A stretch of 64,000 bases of DNA, taken from positions 3,906,001-3,970,000 of the forward strand of contig NZ_JQLI01000008.1 of the NCBI RefSeq assembly GCF_000744095.1. The letters are read 5' to 3'. A model generated the notes under the pieces. It was given only the letters and a program-made list of their open reading frames with translations, did no database searches and was not told where the DNA came from. This document shows, piece by piece, positions 1 through 8,979 of the stretch. The position numbers were made by a program, and so were the translations under genes. Numbering within the stretch: position 1 is the stretch's first letter; each line of letters starts with the position of its first letter. The stretch comes from Cupriavidus necator A5-1. Its GTDB lineage: Bacteria; Pseudomonadota; Gammaproteobacteria; Burkholderiales; Burkholderiaceae.

Positions 1-47
1 ACCTGACCATCAACGGGGTGGCGGCCGGGTTGCGCAATACGGGCTGA
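1..47 (+). CDS. possible C-terminal end of an unidentified gene (partial)
   Basis: One plus-strand frame is open from the window edge and ends in TGA at 45-47, encoding LTINGVAAGLRNTG. Fourteen codons are too few to identify a family. It may be the tail of a real gene, because the dispersed palindromic repeat that follows normally lies between genes. It could also be chance reading. Confidence 0.25.
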   Translation, partial: LTINGVAAGLRNTG

Positions 48-73
48 TCGGCGCGCACTGCGGCCGGGTCTCT

Positions 74-238
74 CCCCTCTCCCGGGCCAGTGGGAGAGGG
101 GTTGGGGGTGAGGGCTGGCGCCTGCAACGGGCGACGGCCTCCCCTGCGCCGGGCCCGGCTCTGCCGGAACTTCGACCCCTGCAGTACTGCCAACGCCTGC
201 CCTCACCCCCTGCCCCTCTCCCGCAAGCGGGAGAGGGG
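74..238. repeat. two dispersed palindromic intergenic repeats
   Basis: Two hairpins lie here. The first pairs CCCCTCTCCC (74-83) with GGGAGAGGGG (92-101). The second pairs 213-224 with 227-238 around an AA loop. A 35-base stretch, 212-246, recurs identically at 56450-56484. This is the CCCTCTCCC-type repeat commonly scattered between genes in proteobacterial genomes. Between 48 and 266 I see no gene. Confidence 0.8.
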
Positions 239-266
239 AGCAAACCGGCGGCAGGCTTGCGCCTTC

Positions 267-878
267 TCACCCCACAAACGCGCCCGGCACCGGGTCCTCA
301 CCCAGCGCATGCAGCAGCACGGCCCAGTGCATGGCCTCGTCACCAAGGATGCTGCCGGCGGCCCGCGTCAGCTCACGGTTGTAGAAGTTTGGCAGCACGC
401 CCAGGTAGGCCGCGGTGGCGCCCTTCTCCAGCCCGGCGGCAAAGCGCAGCACATCGGCCTGCGTCTTGAGCTGGTCGGTCGGGAAAGAATATTCCGACGG
501 CTTCTTCGCCATCACCGGCGAACCACCCAGTTTCGATACCGTGCCTGCCAGCACCTGCGCATGGGCCTTGTGATGGCCCTGGAATTTCACGGCGGTATCC
601 AGCACTGGCTTTTGCAGCAGCCCGCTTTCCGCGCCGACCTGGTAGGCGGCGATCGCCTGGTATTCCAGCCCCAGCGCGGTATTCAGGATATTGATGTCGT
701 CTTTGGTGCTGCCTGATTGCGTCTGCGCCCAGGCGGGCATGGACTCACCAAGGGTGATGACGGCCAGCGAGCCGAGCGCGAACAAGCCCGGCGCCTTGAG
801 CAGCCCGCGCCGGCGGGCATCCGGCAGCGTGACGATGGTTTCAGGCTCGCGCGCGGGCATCTGTGACATGCGGTCCAT
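267..878 (-). CDS. Tat-exported ferritin-like domain protein (DUF4439-like)
   Basis: This is a 203-residue protein. Its N-terminus resembles a twin-arginine signal: RRRGLLK at about residues 22-28, then a hydrophobic stretch ending near PAWAQ. The mature part is a helical bundle of ferritin-like type, with GLEYQAIAAYQ, GHHKAHAQ and GDEAMHW supplying Glu and His residues where such proteins bind a di-metal centre. The ATG at 878 is chosen because AGGAG sits seven bases upstream and the Tat signal then lies near the N-terminus; in-frame sequence further upstream looks non-coding. It is transcribed away from the ECF sigma factor gene, suggesting shared regulation. The substrate is unknown. A stress-response or metal-handling role in the periplasm is inference. 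Confidence 0.75.
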   Translation of the reverse strand: MDRMSQMPAREPETIVTLPDARRRGLLKAPGLFALGSLAVITLGESMPAWAQTQSGSTKDDINILNTALGLEYQAIAAYQVGAESGLLQKPVLDTAVKFQGHHKAHAQVLAGTVSKLGGSPVMAKKPSEYSFPTDQLKTQADVLRFAAGLEKGATAAYLGVLPNFYNRELTRAAGSILGDEAMHWAVLLHALGEDPVPGAFVG

Positions 879-1048
879 GATGATCTCCTGTGAGGGATGA
901 AGACGTGGCGCCCCGGTCCGGGGTGCCTGGCTTGCGCCTGTCACTTCTACGCACGCGCCGCGCGTTTGGATGCATAGCTACCTATAATCCCGCAGAGCCC
1001 CTGCGAGGACCCGTCCCGGTGCCCCCTTCTACCCAGCCGTCCTATGCC

Positions 1049-1618
1049 ATGCCGGCCGATCCCGACCGGCTCGCGGCATTGCTGCAATCCGTGGCCCTGG
1101 GCGACCGCCAGGCACTGCGCGGCATCTATGACCTCACCGCAACGAAACTGTTTGGCCTCGCGCTGCGTATTACTGGCAGGCGCGATTGGGCGGAGGATGT
1201 CGTGCAGGAGAGCTTTGTCAGCATCTGGCACCACGCCGGCGACTACCGGCCGCACCTCGCCGCGCCGATGACGTGGATGACCACGATCGTGCGTAACCGG
1301 GCGCTGGACTGCCTGCGCCGCGCCGCGGCCGCGCGCGTGTCGCAGACGGTTGAGCTGGAGGAAGACCTGGGCGAATGGCTTGCCGACGACGCCGCCGGCC
1401 CGGCCGAGCTGGCCGACGCCAGCCAGCAGGCACGCGCGCTGAACCGCTGCCTGCAGCGGCTCGAGCAGTCGCAGCGACAGGCCATCGTGCTGGCCTACCT
1501 GCAGGACCTGAGCCACGCCGAGCTGGCCGCGCGGCTGCGCGTGCCGCTGGGCACGGTCAAATCATGGGTGCGCCGCGGCCTGGAGCGGCTGCGCAGCTGC
1601 ATGGAGGCGGCAACATGA
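1049..1618 (+). CDS. ECF-type RNA polymerase sigma factor (SigK/RpoE class)
   Basis: The 189-residue protein has the two-domain ECF layout. Region 2 covers about residues 20-90 and includes DWAEDVVQESFVSIWHHA for core binding and -10 recognition. Region 4 covers about residues 130-185, with SHAELAARLRVPLGTVKSW as the -35-reading helix-turn-helix. The ATG at 1049 leaves a normal-length N-terminus. A TATAAT hexamer lies upstream at 983-988, without a convincing -35. Its stop overlaps the start of the downstream anti-sigma gene (ATGA), so the two are translationally coupled, which is typical of a sigma/anti-sigma switch. The target regulon is not visible; the divergent ferritin-like gene is one candidate. 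Confidence 0.9.
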   Translation: MPADPDRLAALLQSVALGDRQALRGIYDLTATKLFGLALRITGRRDWAEDVVQESFVSIWHHAGDYRPHLAAPMTWMTTIVRNRALDCLRRAAAARVSQTVELEEDLGEWLADDAAGPAELADASQQARALNRCLQRLEQSQRQAIVLAYLQDLSHAELAARLRVPLGTVKSWVRRGLERLRSCMEAAT

Positions 1619-2367
1619 AGCTGGCCGCCCATCCCGAACTGCTCGACCGCGTCGCCGCCCAGTACGCGCTGGGCGTGCTGCGCGGCGGCGCGCGCCGGCG
1701 CCTGGAACAGTTGGCGCGCGAAGATCCCGCGGTGCGCGCGGCAATCCACCGCTGGCAGGCCAGGCTCTCGGGCGTGGCCGAATTGCAGGCGGCCGCCGAG
1801 CCGGTCGACAAGGTCTGGTGCGGCATCGAGGAGCGGCTTGGCTGGAAGCCCGCTGAGGCTCACGCCCAGCCCGCGCGCCCCCTCCGCCCTGCCGACCCCG
1901 CCGGCGGCTGGTGGCAGCGCCTGTGGTCGACCCCGGTCTTCTGGCGTGGCGCGGCGGCGGCGATGGCCCTGGTGGCGGTACTGGCCATCGGCATTGGCGT
2001 GCGGCTGGCGCAGCAGGGCGAAGCGGCGCCGGCCGAGGTGGTCGCCGTGCTGAACGACGACCGCGCCCAGCCGGCCATGCTGGTGTCCTGGGATGCCGGC
2101 GCGCGTAGCCTGATCGTGAGGCGCCTGGATCACATGGAACTCAGCGAGCGGCAGGTGCTGCAGCTTTGGGCGCTGCCGGCCGGCGGCAAGCCAAGGTCGC
2201 TCGGCGTGATCGGGCGGGCGCCGGAAGTGCGGCTGGCGCTGGCGCATCTGCCCGAGGCCGTGCCCGCGCTGGCGGTCAGCATCGAGCCGCCCGGCGGCTC
2301 GCCCAATGCCGACGGGCCGAGCGGCCCGGTGGTGTTCAAGGGACCTGTGATCCACAGCCGGCTCTGA
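1615..2367 (+). CDS. membrane anti-sigma factor, RskA family
   Basis: The protein has 250 residues. The cytoplasmic N-terminus (about 1-105) contains HPELLDRVAAQYALGVLRG, the short anti-sigma region typical of RskA-like proteins. A single membrane segment follows at about 109-131. The periplasmic C-terminal RskA domain (about 135-250) includes QVLQLWALPAGGKPRSLGV. The ATG overlaps the sigma gene stop by four bases. By family knowledge it holds the upstream ECF sigma factor inactive at the membrane until released, often by regulated proteolysis. The signal is unknown. The short N-terminal domain lacks an obvious HxxxCxxC zinc motif. Confidence 0.88.
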   Translation: MKLAAHPELLDRVAAQYALGVLRGGARRRLEQLAREDPAVRAAIHRWQARLSGVAELQAAAEPVDKVWCGIEERLGWKPAEAHAQPARPLRPADPAGGWWQRLWSTPVFWRGAAAAMALVAVLAIGIGVRLAQQGEAAPAEVVAVLNDDRAQPAMLVSWDAGARSLIVRRLDHMELSERQVLQLWALPAGGKPRSLGVIGRAPEVRLALAHLPEAVPALAVSIEPPGGSPNADGPSGPVVFKGPVIHSRL

Positions 2368-2508
2368 CGAACGGCGCCGTCGTGCCGGCCAGCGCCGCCA
2401 GCCGGCCGGCCGGCGATATAATCGCCCTTTTCCCAAATTCTCCAATTTCTCGCGCCCGCCGCCGTCCCCACGGCGCCCGCCTGCCGCGAGCCACTGCCGC
2501 TGACGTCC

Positions 2509-3921
2509 ATGTCCACCTCCCAACTTGCCAAGAAAGGCGAAGCCTGGTCCGCCCGCTTCTCCGAACCGATGTCCGACCTGGTGAAGCGCTACACCGCCTC
2601 GGTGTTCTTCGACAAGCGCCTGGCCCTGTTCGACATCCAGGGCTCGCTGGCCCACGCGGCCATGCTGGCAAAGCAGGGCATCATCGCCGAGGCCGACCGC
2701 GCCGAGATCGAGCGCGGCATGACGCAGATCCGTGGCGAGATCGAGGCCGGCGGCTTTAAATGGAAGCTGGACCTGGAAGACGTCCACCTGAATATCGAGG
2801 CACGCCTGACCGCGCTGGTGGGCGATGCCGGCAAGCGCCTGCACACCGGCCGCTCGCGCAACGACCAGGTCGCCACCGACATCCGCCTGTGGCTGCGCAG
2901 CGAGATCGACAACATCATCGCGCTGCTGGGCGCGCTGCGTGGCGCGCTGCTGGACCTGGCCGACCAGAACGCCGACACCATCCTGCCGGGCTTCACCCAC
3001 CTGCAGGTGGCGCAGCCGGTCACCTTCGGCCACCACCTGCTGGCCTACGTGGAAATGTTCACGCGCGACGCCGAGCGCATGGCCGACTGCCGCAAGCGCG
3101 TCAACCGCCTGCCGCTGGGCGCCGCCGCGCTGGCCGGCACCAGCTACCCGATCGACCGCGAGTTTGTGGCGCAGCAGCTGGGCTTTGACGGCGTGTGCCG
3201 CAACTCGCTCGACGCCGTGTCGGACCGCGATTTCGCCATCGAATTCTGTGCCGCCGCCGCGCTGGTGATGACGCACGTGTCGCGCTTCTCGGAAGAGCTG
3301 GTGCTGTGGATGAGCCCGCGCGTGGGCTTTATCGACATCGCCGACCGCTTCTGCACCGGCAGCTCGATCATGCCGCAGAAGAAGAACCCGGACGTGCCCG
3401 AGCTGGCGCGCGGCAAGACCGGACGCGTCAACGGCCACCTGATCGGCCTGCTGACGCTGATGAAGGGCCAGCCGCTGGCATACAACAAGGACAACCAGGA
3501 AGACAAGGAGCCGCTATTCGATACGGTCGATACCGTGGTCGACACGCTGCGCATCTTTGCCGACATGGTGCCGGGCATCACCGTCAAGCCGGAAGCCATG
3601 CGCGCCGCTGCGCTGCAGGGCTACGCCACCGCCACCGACCTGGCCGACTACTTGGTCAAGAAGGGCCTGCCCTTCCGCGACGCCCACGAGGCCGTGGCCC
3701 ACGCGGTGCGCGCCTGCGACAGCCGCCAGTGCGACCTGGCCGACCTGACCGTGGCCGAGCTGCGCGAGGTCTCCGGCCTGGGTGACAAGGCCGCGCTGAT
3801 CGGCGACGACGTGCACACCGTGCTGACCCTGGAAGGCTCGGTCGCCGCGCGCAATCATATCGGCGGCACCGCGCCGGACCAGGTGCGCGCTGCCATCGCG
3901 GCCGCGCGCGCAGCCCTGTAA
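2509..3921 (+). CDS. argH: argininosuccinate lyase
   Basis: This 470-residue cytoplasmic enzyme cleaves argininosuccinate into arginine and fumarate, the last step of arginine synthesis. The fumarase/aspartase-superfamily signature GSSIMPQKKNPD is at about residues 284-295, and earlier conserved blocks include HTGRSRNDQVATD and LPGFTHLQ. Length matches the family (about 460). The ATG at 2509 starts directly at MSTSQLAKKGEAWSARFSE, the usual N-terminus. A TATAAT hexamer at 2417-2422 is a plausible -10. A strong hairpin terminator follows, so it appears monocistronic. Confidence 0.97.
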   Translation: MSTSQLAKKGEAWSARFSEPMSDLVKRYTASVFFDKRLALFDIQGSLAHAAMLAKQGIIAEADRAEIERGMTQIRGEIEAGGFKWKLDLEDVHLNIEARLTALVGDAGKRLHTGRSRNDQVATDIRLWLRSEIDNIIALLGALRGALLDLADQNADTILPGFTHLQVAQPVTFGHHLLAYVEMFTRDAERMADCRKRVNRLPLGAAALAGTSYPIDREFVAQQLGFDGVCRNSLDAVSDRDFAIEFCAAAALVMTHVSRFSEELVLWMSPRVGFIDIADRFCTGSSIMPQKKNPDVPELARGKTGRVNGHLIGLLTLMKGQPLAYNKDNQEDKEPLFDTVDTVVDTLRIFADMVPGITVKPEAMRAAALQGYATATDLADYLVKKGLPFRDAHEAVAHAVRACDSRQCDLADLTVAELREVSGLGDKAALIGDDVHTVLTLEGSVAARNHIGGTAPDQVRAAIAAARAAL

Positions 3922-3961
3922 TCCCGGACAGCGCTGTAAGTTTCGCGTAAGTTTGCGCAAG

Positions 3962-3997
3962 AAAAAGCCACCGCGGCGCGAGCCCGGTGGCTTTTTT
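3962..3997 (+). terminator. rho-independent terminator after argH
   Basis: A 12-bp stem pairs AAAAAGCCACCG (3962-3973) with CGGTGGCTTTTT (3985-3996), followed by further T residues. The A-tract on the left arm would also allow function on the opposite strand. Confidence 0.9.
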
Positions 3998-4112
3998 CTT
4001 GGATGTTCCCCACTTTGGCGCAATCTCGTCGATCCCTGTAGGTAGTAGCCCCTAGCGCCGCCAAATTTTGTTACAGATAAACTAAGCGCCGCAAAAACCG
4101 GGGAGACAACCC

Positions 4113-4655
4113 ATGTATTACTTGCTTGGTCTGTCACGACAGATCGACAGGTTGAATCAGCACACGGGCAGGCTTGCAAACATCATGATCCTGCTGTCGT
4201 GCCTGATCAGCGCAGGCAACGCCCTTCTGCGCTATGGCTTCAACTTGAGCGATAACTGGCCACTCGAACTGCAGTGGTACATGTTTGCCATCGCCGTGAT
4301 GTTCGGCACCTCCTACACCTTCCAGCGCAATGAGCACGTGCGCGTAGACCTGATCTACGGCAACGTCTCGGAACGCGCGCAGCACTGGATCGACATCTTC
4401 GGGATCGTCGTGTTCCTGCTGCCCTCGTGCCTGCTGTTCACCTGGCTGTCGTGGGATTCCTTGTTCCTGCCCTCGTGGCGCATCCTCGAGCAATCGGGCA
4501 ATTCCGGCGGCCTGCCGCGTTACCCGATCAAGCTGGTGGTGCCCATCGGCTTCGCCCTGCTGACGCTGCAGGGCGTGTCCGAGCTGATCAAGCGCTTCGC
4601 CGCCCTCAAGGGCCTGGTGCGCATCGAATCCAAGTACGAGAGGCCGGTTCAATGA
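4113..4655 (+). CDS. TRAP transporter small permease subunit (DctQ family)
   Basis: This 180-residue protein has four predicted membrane helices, the usual size and topology of the small subunit of TRAP transporters. These use an ion gradient and a periplasmic binding protein to import organic acids and related solutes. PLELQWYMFAIAVMFGTSYTFQRNEHVRVD matches the conserved DctQ core. GGGGAG precedes the ATG. Its stop overlaps the large-permease start (ATGA), so they are co-translated. No binding protein (DctP) gene lies in this window, so the substrate cannot be inferred from context. Confidence 0.92.
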   Translation: MYYLLGLSRQIDRLNQHTGRLANIMILLSCLISAGNALLRYGFNLSDNWPLELQWYMFAIAVMFGTSYTFQRNEHVRVDLIYGNVSERAQHWIDIFGIVVFLLPSCLLFTWLSWDSLFLPSWRILEQSGNSGGLPRYPIKLVVPIGFALLTLQGVSELIKRFAALKGLVRIESKYERPVQ

Positions 4656-6391
4656 TTCCGTTGGAATATATGCCGCCGCTGATGTTCGGCGGCCTGGTGG
4701 TATTCATGCTGATCGGCTTCCCGGTCGCATTCTCGCTGTCGGCGGTGGGCCTGGCCTTCGGCTTCCTGGCGATCGAATGGGGTTACTTCCCGCTCAGCTT
4801 CCTGCAGGCCGTGCCGAGCCGCGTGTTCGGCAGCGTGCTGGCCAACGAGCTGCTGCTGGCGATCCCGTTCTTCACCTTCATGGGCGCCATCCTGGAGAAG
4901 TGCGGGCTGGCCGAGGACATGCTGGACTCCATGGGCCAGCTGTTTGGCCCGGTGCGCGGCGGCCTGGGCTATTCGGTGATCATCGTCGGCTTCATCCTGG
5001 GCGCGATTACCGGCACGGTGGCGGCACAGGTGATCGCGATGGCGATGATCTCGCTGCCGGTGATGATGCGCTACCGCTACAACATGAAGTACGCCACCGG
5101 CGTGCTGGCCGCATCGGGCACCATCACGCAGCTGGTGCCGCCGTCGCTGGTGCTGGTGGTGCTGGCCGACCAGCTCAAGACCCCGCTGGGCAGCGCCGAC
5201 GTGGGCAGCATGTACCTGGGTGCGTGGGGCCCGTCGGTGGTGCAGATCGCGCTGTTCGCGCTCTATACCTTCATGCTGGCCCGCTTCAAGCCCGACTGGC
5301 TGCCGCCGGTGCCGCCGGAGGCGCGCACGCTGCGCGGCTGGGCGCTGTGGCGCAAATGTCTGCGCGGCATCATCCCGTGCGCGGTGCTGATCTTCCTGGT
5401 GCTGGGGACGATCATGATGGGCATTGCCACGCCGACCGAATCCGGCGCCATGGGCGCAGTCGGCGCGCTGGTGCTGGCCGTGATCCGCGACAAGGCCTTC
5501 AGCCGCATCGACCGCCAGGTCTATCGCGTCGGCATCGCCGCCGCACTGGTGGCCGCGGCCGTCGGCATCTTCGCCTTCGGCTCGCACGTGTTCCGTATCC
5601 CGCTGGCGGTGGTGTACCTGGTCATCCTCTGGCTGCTGGTGCGCGCCGGCCAGATGACCGAGTTGCGCCTGCTGATCGTCGATGCCTACCAGTCCACCGC
5701 ACGCCTCACCGCGATGGTGGTGTTCATCCTGATCGGCTCCACCTGCTTCTCGGTGGTGTTCCAGGGCGTCGACGGCGGTGCGTGGGTGGAACACCTGTTC
5801 ACCTCGCTGCCGGGCGGCTGGATCGGCTTCCTGATTGTGGTGAACCTGTTCATTTTCTTCCTGGCCTTCTTCCTCGACTTCTTCGAGATCGCCTTCATCG
5901 TGGTCCCGATGCTGGCGCCGGTGGCGGTCAAGGTGCTGGCGCCGGTGGTGGCCGACTCGATGGGCGGCAACCCGGAAGCCGCGGCTACGGCGGCGCTGGT
6001 GTGGTTTGGCGTGATGCTGTGCGTGAACATGCAGACCTCGTTCATGCATCCGCCGTTCGGCTTTGCCCTGTTCTACCTGCGCGGCATTGCGCCGAAGGAA
6101 GTGAAGAGCTCGGACATCTACTGGGGCGCCCTGCCCTGGGTGGGTCTGCAGATGGTGATGGTGGTCATGGTGATGTTCCTGCCCGGCATGGTGACGGGGC
6201 TGCTGGACAAGGGTGCGCTCAAGCACAGCGGTTCGGCGGAGGTGAGCATCCCGCTCGGCGGCGAGCCGGAGAAGCCAGCCACACGGCCGGGGCCGGGTGA
6301 GGCCTCCGCGCCCGGTACGCTGGAACTGCCTGGCGCTGCCGAGCCGAGCGAGCCGGCCGCGCCGCAGTTCGAGTTCGAGAAGAAGAACTGA
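4652..6391 (+). CDS. TRAP transporter large permease subunit (DctM family), long form
   Basis: The start ATG overlaps the DctQ stop. At 579 residues it is longer than the usual ~430-residue DctM. The family core is clear: GFPVAFSLSAVGLAFG at the N-terminus, IPFFTFMGAILE, GAITGTVAAQVIAM, and near the end MQTSFMHPPFGFALFYLRG. An extra stretch at about residues 275-370, containing additional hydrophobic segments, is inserted in the middle. A charged Pro/Glu-rich tail of about 55 residues follows the last helix. Long DctM forms of this kind occur in TRAP systems annotated for mannitol or chloroaromatic compounds, but the substrate here is unknown. Confidence 0.92.
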   Translation: MIPLEYMPPLMFGGLVVFMLIGFPVAFSLSAVGLAFGFLAIEWGYFPLSFLQAVPSRVFGSVLANELLLAIPFFTFMGAILEKCGLAEDMLDSMGQLFGPVRGGLGYSVIIVGFILGAITGTVAAQVIAMAMISLPVMMRYRYNMKYATGVLAASGTITQLVPPSLVLVVLADQLKTPLGSADVGSMYLGAWGPSVVQIALFALYTFMLARFKPDWLPPVPPEARTLRGWALWRKCLRGIIPCAVLIFLVLGTIMMGIATPTESGAMGAVGALVLAVIRDKAFSRIDRQVYRVGIAAALVAAAVGIFAFGSHVFRIPLAVVYLVILWLLVRAGQMTELRLLIVDAYQSTARLTAMVVFILIGSTCFSVVFQGVDGGAWVEHLFTSLPGGWIGFLIVVNLFIFFLAFFLDFFEIAFIVVPMLAPVAVKVLAPVVADSMGGNPEAAATAALVWFGVMLCVNMQTSFMHPPFGFALFYLRGIAPKEVKSSDIYWGALPWVGLQMVMVVMVMFLPGMVTGLLDKGALKHSGSAEVSIPLGGEPEKPATRPGPGEASAPGTLELPGAAEPSEPAAPQFEFEKKN

Positions 6392-6422
6392 GCTGCACCC
6401 ATCGATATTGGATGCAACACGA

Positions 6423-6447
6423 GCCCCGCAGCGATGCGGGGCTTTTT
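6423..6447 (+). terminator. rho-independent terminator after the TRAP operon
   Basis: An eight-base stem GCCCCGCA / TGCGGGGC with a GCGA loop is followed by five T residues, 30 bases after the large-permease stop. Confidence 0.85.
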
Positions 6448-6631
6448 CATTGGTGCGCGCCTGGCCGGAATGGCGCAACCGTGACTTTCCGCCAGGGTCT
6501 GGGGCGAATTCGGTACGGGACACCAACGCTGCCTTCATCGAGCCATTGCATGCTTGTAAGCCGCGCGCGCCTCACTACGATGATTGCAAGGCGCCCCTGA
6601 CAAGAGGCGCTGAGACAAGAAGGAGAAGACG

Positions 6632-7138
6632 ATGAACACGCACATCCTGCAATCTGCGCCGCGGCTTGCGCTCACAGCCGCAGTCCTGCTTACCCCGCTC
6701 GCCGCATCCCCGCCGGCTGGCGCCGAAGAGCCCACCACGGCCGGCATGGAAATGGTCAATCCCGCCGCCATGAAATGGGGCGACGCGCCCGCGTCACTGC
6801 CCAAGGGTGCCAAGCTTGCCGTGCTCTATGGCGATCCCGGCAAGGAAGGCCCGTTCGTGATCCGGCTCAAGACACCAGGCGGGTACAAGGTGCCGCCCCA
6901 CTGGCACACGCAATCTGAGTACCTGACCGTCATCTCGGGAGCGCTCTACCTGGGCGGCGGAGACAAGATGGACGCCTCCCAGGCGCACGCGCTGAAGGCA
7001 GGTGGCTTCCACTACCTGCCGGGCAAGGCGCACCACTTTGCCTTCTCCAAGGTGCCGACCGTCGTCCAGATCCACGGCATGGGCCCGCTTGATATCAACT
7101 ACCTGGACCCCAAGGATGATCCTTCAGGCAAGCGATGA
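6632..7138 (+). CDS. secreted cupin-domain protein
   Basis: The protein has 168 residues with a Sec-type signal peptide (about 1-31, ending near PPAGAEE). The rest is a single cupin barrel: the metal-binding motif PPHWHTQSEYLTVISG at about 88-103 and a second His-containing strand, GGFHYLPGKAHHFAF. AGGAG precedes the ATG at good spacing. Many small cupins bind a metal and either act as dioxygenases or sense small molecules; I cannot choose between these. The next gene begins within or just after its stop, so the cupin and the Rieske-P450 gene are probably co-transcribed. Confidence 0.85.
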   Translation: MNTHILQSAPRLALTAAVLLTPLAASPPAGAEEPTTAGMEMVNPAAMKWGDAPASLPKGAKLAVLYGDPGKEGPFVIRLKTPGGYKVPPHWHTQSEYLTVISGALYLGGGDKMDASQAHALKAGGFHYLPGKAHHFAFSKVPTVVQIHGMGPLDINYLDPKDDPSGKR

Positions 7139-7179
7139 CATCGGGAAAGCCGAACTGTCGTGCCGACGAGGGGGCGAAC

Positions 7180-8979
7180 ATGGGCGGACAGCATGAAGCA
7201 GTGAGCGCCGGCGACAGGGTGCGCGTGGCGTCCGCGGCCTCCCTCAAGGAGGGCTGTCTGCTGCCGGTTCAGGCCGAGGGCGTCGAAATCGTACTGGTGC
7301 GCCACCGCGGCGCGGTCTCTGCCTACCAGGGCCGCTGTCCGCATCGGGGCACGCTGCTGGCGGAGGGTACGCTCGAAGCCGGCATCCTGACCTGCCGCGG
7401 GCACGGCTGGCGCTTCGACTGTGCCTCGGGCGTGAAAGTCGACCAGCCTGAGGTCTGCCTGCGGCGCTTCACGGCCTCGGTGGCAAGCGCAGAAGTGTTG
7501 CTGGATCGTGCCGAGGTTCTCGCGTGGAAGCGCGAATCGGCTGACAGTGGCCGCCACGAGCCGCGGGCAGCGACCGGCGCCCCGGCACGCTCGCTGTCGC
7601 AGCTGCCAGGCCCCAGGGGACTGCCCTGGCTGGGCAACGTGCTGCAACTGCACAAGGCGCAGATGCATGTCGATCTCGAACGTTGGTGCGAAACGTACGG
7701 CCCGATCTACCGCATCAACCTGATGCGACGTCCGGTCGTGGTGGTCGCGCATGGCGAATGGATCGACCGCATCCTCCATGACCGGCCGGAAACCTTTCGC
7801 CGCGCGAGAGCCATCGAGGCGCTATCCCGCGAAATTGGCTCCGTGGGCGTATTCTCCGCGGAAGGTGCGGACTGGCGCAGGCAGCGCCGCCCGGTTGCGC
7901 AGGCACTCGACGCACGCCATCTGCGCGACTTCTTTCCCACCCTGGCCATCGTCACCCTGAGGCTGAAGCAGCGTTGGGAAAAGGCGGCCGCCAGAAAACG
8001 GCCGGTCGACGTACAGCACGACCTGATGCGATACACGGTCGATGTCACCACCAACCTTGCCTTCGGCTACGACATGAACACGCTGGAGCGCGAGGGCGGC
8101 GACATTCAGCAACATCTGGTGCGGATCCTGCCGATGATCGACCGGCGGGTGAACGCGCCCTTTCCATACTGGCACTATTTCCGCCTGCCGGCCGACCGCG
8201 CATACGACCGGGCCGTGGCAGCCGTGCGCGAGGCGATCGGCGAGTTCATCGCGGCGGCACGCCAGCGGCTGGCGCAATCCCCGGCACTCGCCGCGCATCC
8301 CAGCAATTTCCTGGAAGCCATGATCGCCGCGCAGGCCGCTGGCGAAGCCCCGCTCAGCGATGACGAGCTGTACGCCAATATCTTCACCATGCTGCTGGCG
8401 GGCGAAGACACGACGGCCAACACCATCGCCTGGATGATGCATTTCATGTGCCTCCATCCCGAGGTCCAGCGCAAGATGCAGCAGGAGGCAGATACGGTGC
8501 TGGGCGAGGGCGACGTCCTGGGGGACATCGGGGATGCCGCGCGGCTCGCCTACATCGACGCGGTGGCGCAGGAATCGCTGCGCGTCAAGCCGGTCGCGCC
8601 GCTCTTCTTTGTCGAACCCAACGAAGACGTCGAGATCGGCGGATACCGGCTGCCGCGGGGCACCTTCATGATGCTGCTGACCCGGCCCGGCGCGCTCAGG
8701 GAGAGCAGTTTCGCCGCGGCCCGCGAGTTCCGTCCGGAGCGCTGGCTGGAGGACTCTGCCGCCGCCCATCACCGCAGCGGCTTCGTGCCCTTTGGCTCAG
8801 GCCCGCGCCTGTGCCCGGGGCGCAGCCTGGCGCTGCTGGAAATCAAGGCCGCGCTATCGATGGTCTGCCGGCAATTCACGCTCAGCCATGCGCCGGGGTC
8901 GGGGCCGGTCGACGAGTCATTTGGCTTCACGATGACGCCGACCGGACTGCGGGTGGTATTTGAAGGGCGCAACGCCTAG
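7180..8979 (+). CDS. Rieske [2Fe-2S]-cytochrome P450 fusion protein
   Basis: A single chain of 599 residues joins two domains. The N-terminal Rieske domain (about 10-115) carries CPH at 53-55 and CRGH at 72-75, the C-x-H ... C-x-x-H cluster ligands. A ~30-residue linker leads to a complete P450 (about 145-595). The P450 shows a proline-rich LPGPRGLPWLGN start, the I-helix oxygen-activation motif AGEDTT (about 408-413), ExxR as ESLR (465-468) and the haem loop FVPFGSGPRLCPGR with ligand Cys545. The ATG at 7180 is preceded by GAGGGGG; an in-frame ATG at 7135 overlaps the cupin stop and is the alternative. The P450 half resembles fatty-acid or terpene-type class I enzymes. The Rieske domain presumably feeds electrons to the haem, but the reductase partner is not in the window. 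Confidence 0.9.
   Translation: MGGQHEAVSAGDRVRVASAASLKEGCLLPVQAEGVEIVLVRHRGAVSAYQGRCPHRGTLLAEGTLEAGILTCRGHGWRFDCASGVKVDQPEVCLRRFTASVASAEVLLDRAEVLAWKRESADSGRHEPRAATGAPARSLSQLPGPRGLPWLGNVLQLHKAQMHVDLERWCETYGPIYRINLMRRPVVVVAHGEWIDRILHDRPETFRRARAIEALSREIGSVGVFSAEGADWRRQRRPVAQALDARHLRDFFPTLAIVTLRLKQRWEKAAARKRPVDVQHDLMRYTVDVTTNLAFGYDMNTLEREGGDIQQHLVRILPMIDRRVNAPFPYWHYFRLPADRAYDRAVAAVREAIGEFIAAARQRLAQSPALAAHPSNFLEAMIAAQAAGEAPLSDDELYANIFTMLLAGEDTTANTIAWMMHFMCLHPEVQRKMQQEADTVLGEGDVLGDIGDAARLAYIDAVAQESLRVKPVAPLFFVEPNEDVEIGGYRLPRGTFMMLLTRPGALRESSFAAAREFRPERWLEDSAAAHHRSGFVPFGSGPRLCPGRSLALLEIKAALSMVCRQFTLSHAPGSGPVDESFGFTMTPTGLRVVFEGRNA

Noticed and set aside
90..716. Plus-strand frame overlapping the repeat and the ferritin-like gene
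   Set aside because: Its first half translates the palindromic repeat and the rest is antisense to the ferritin-like gene.
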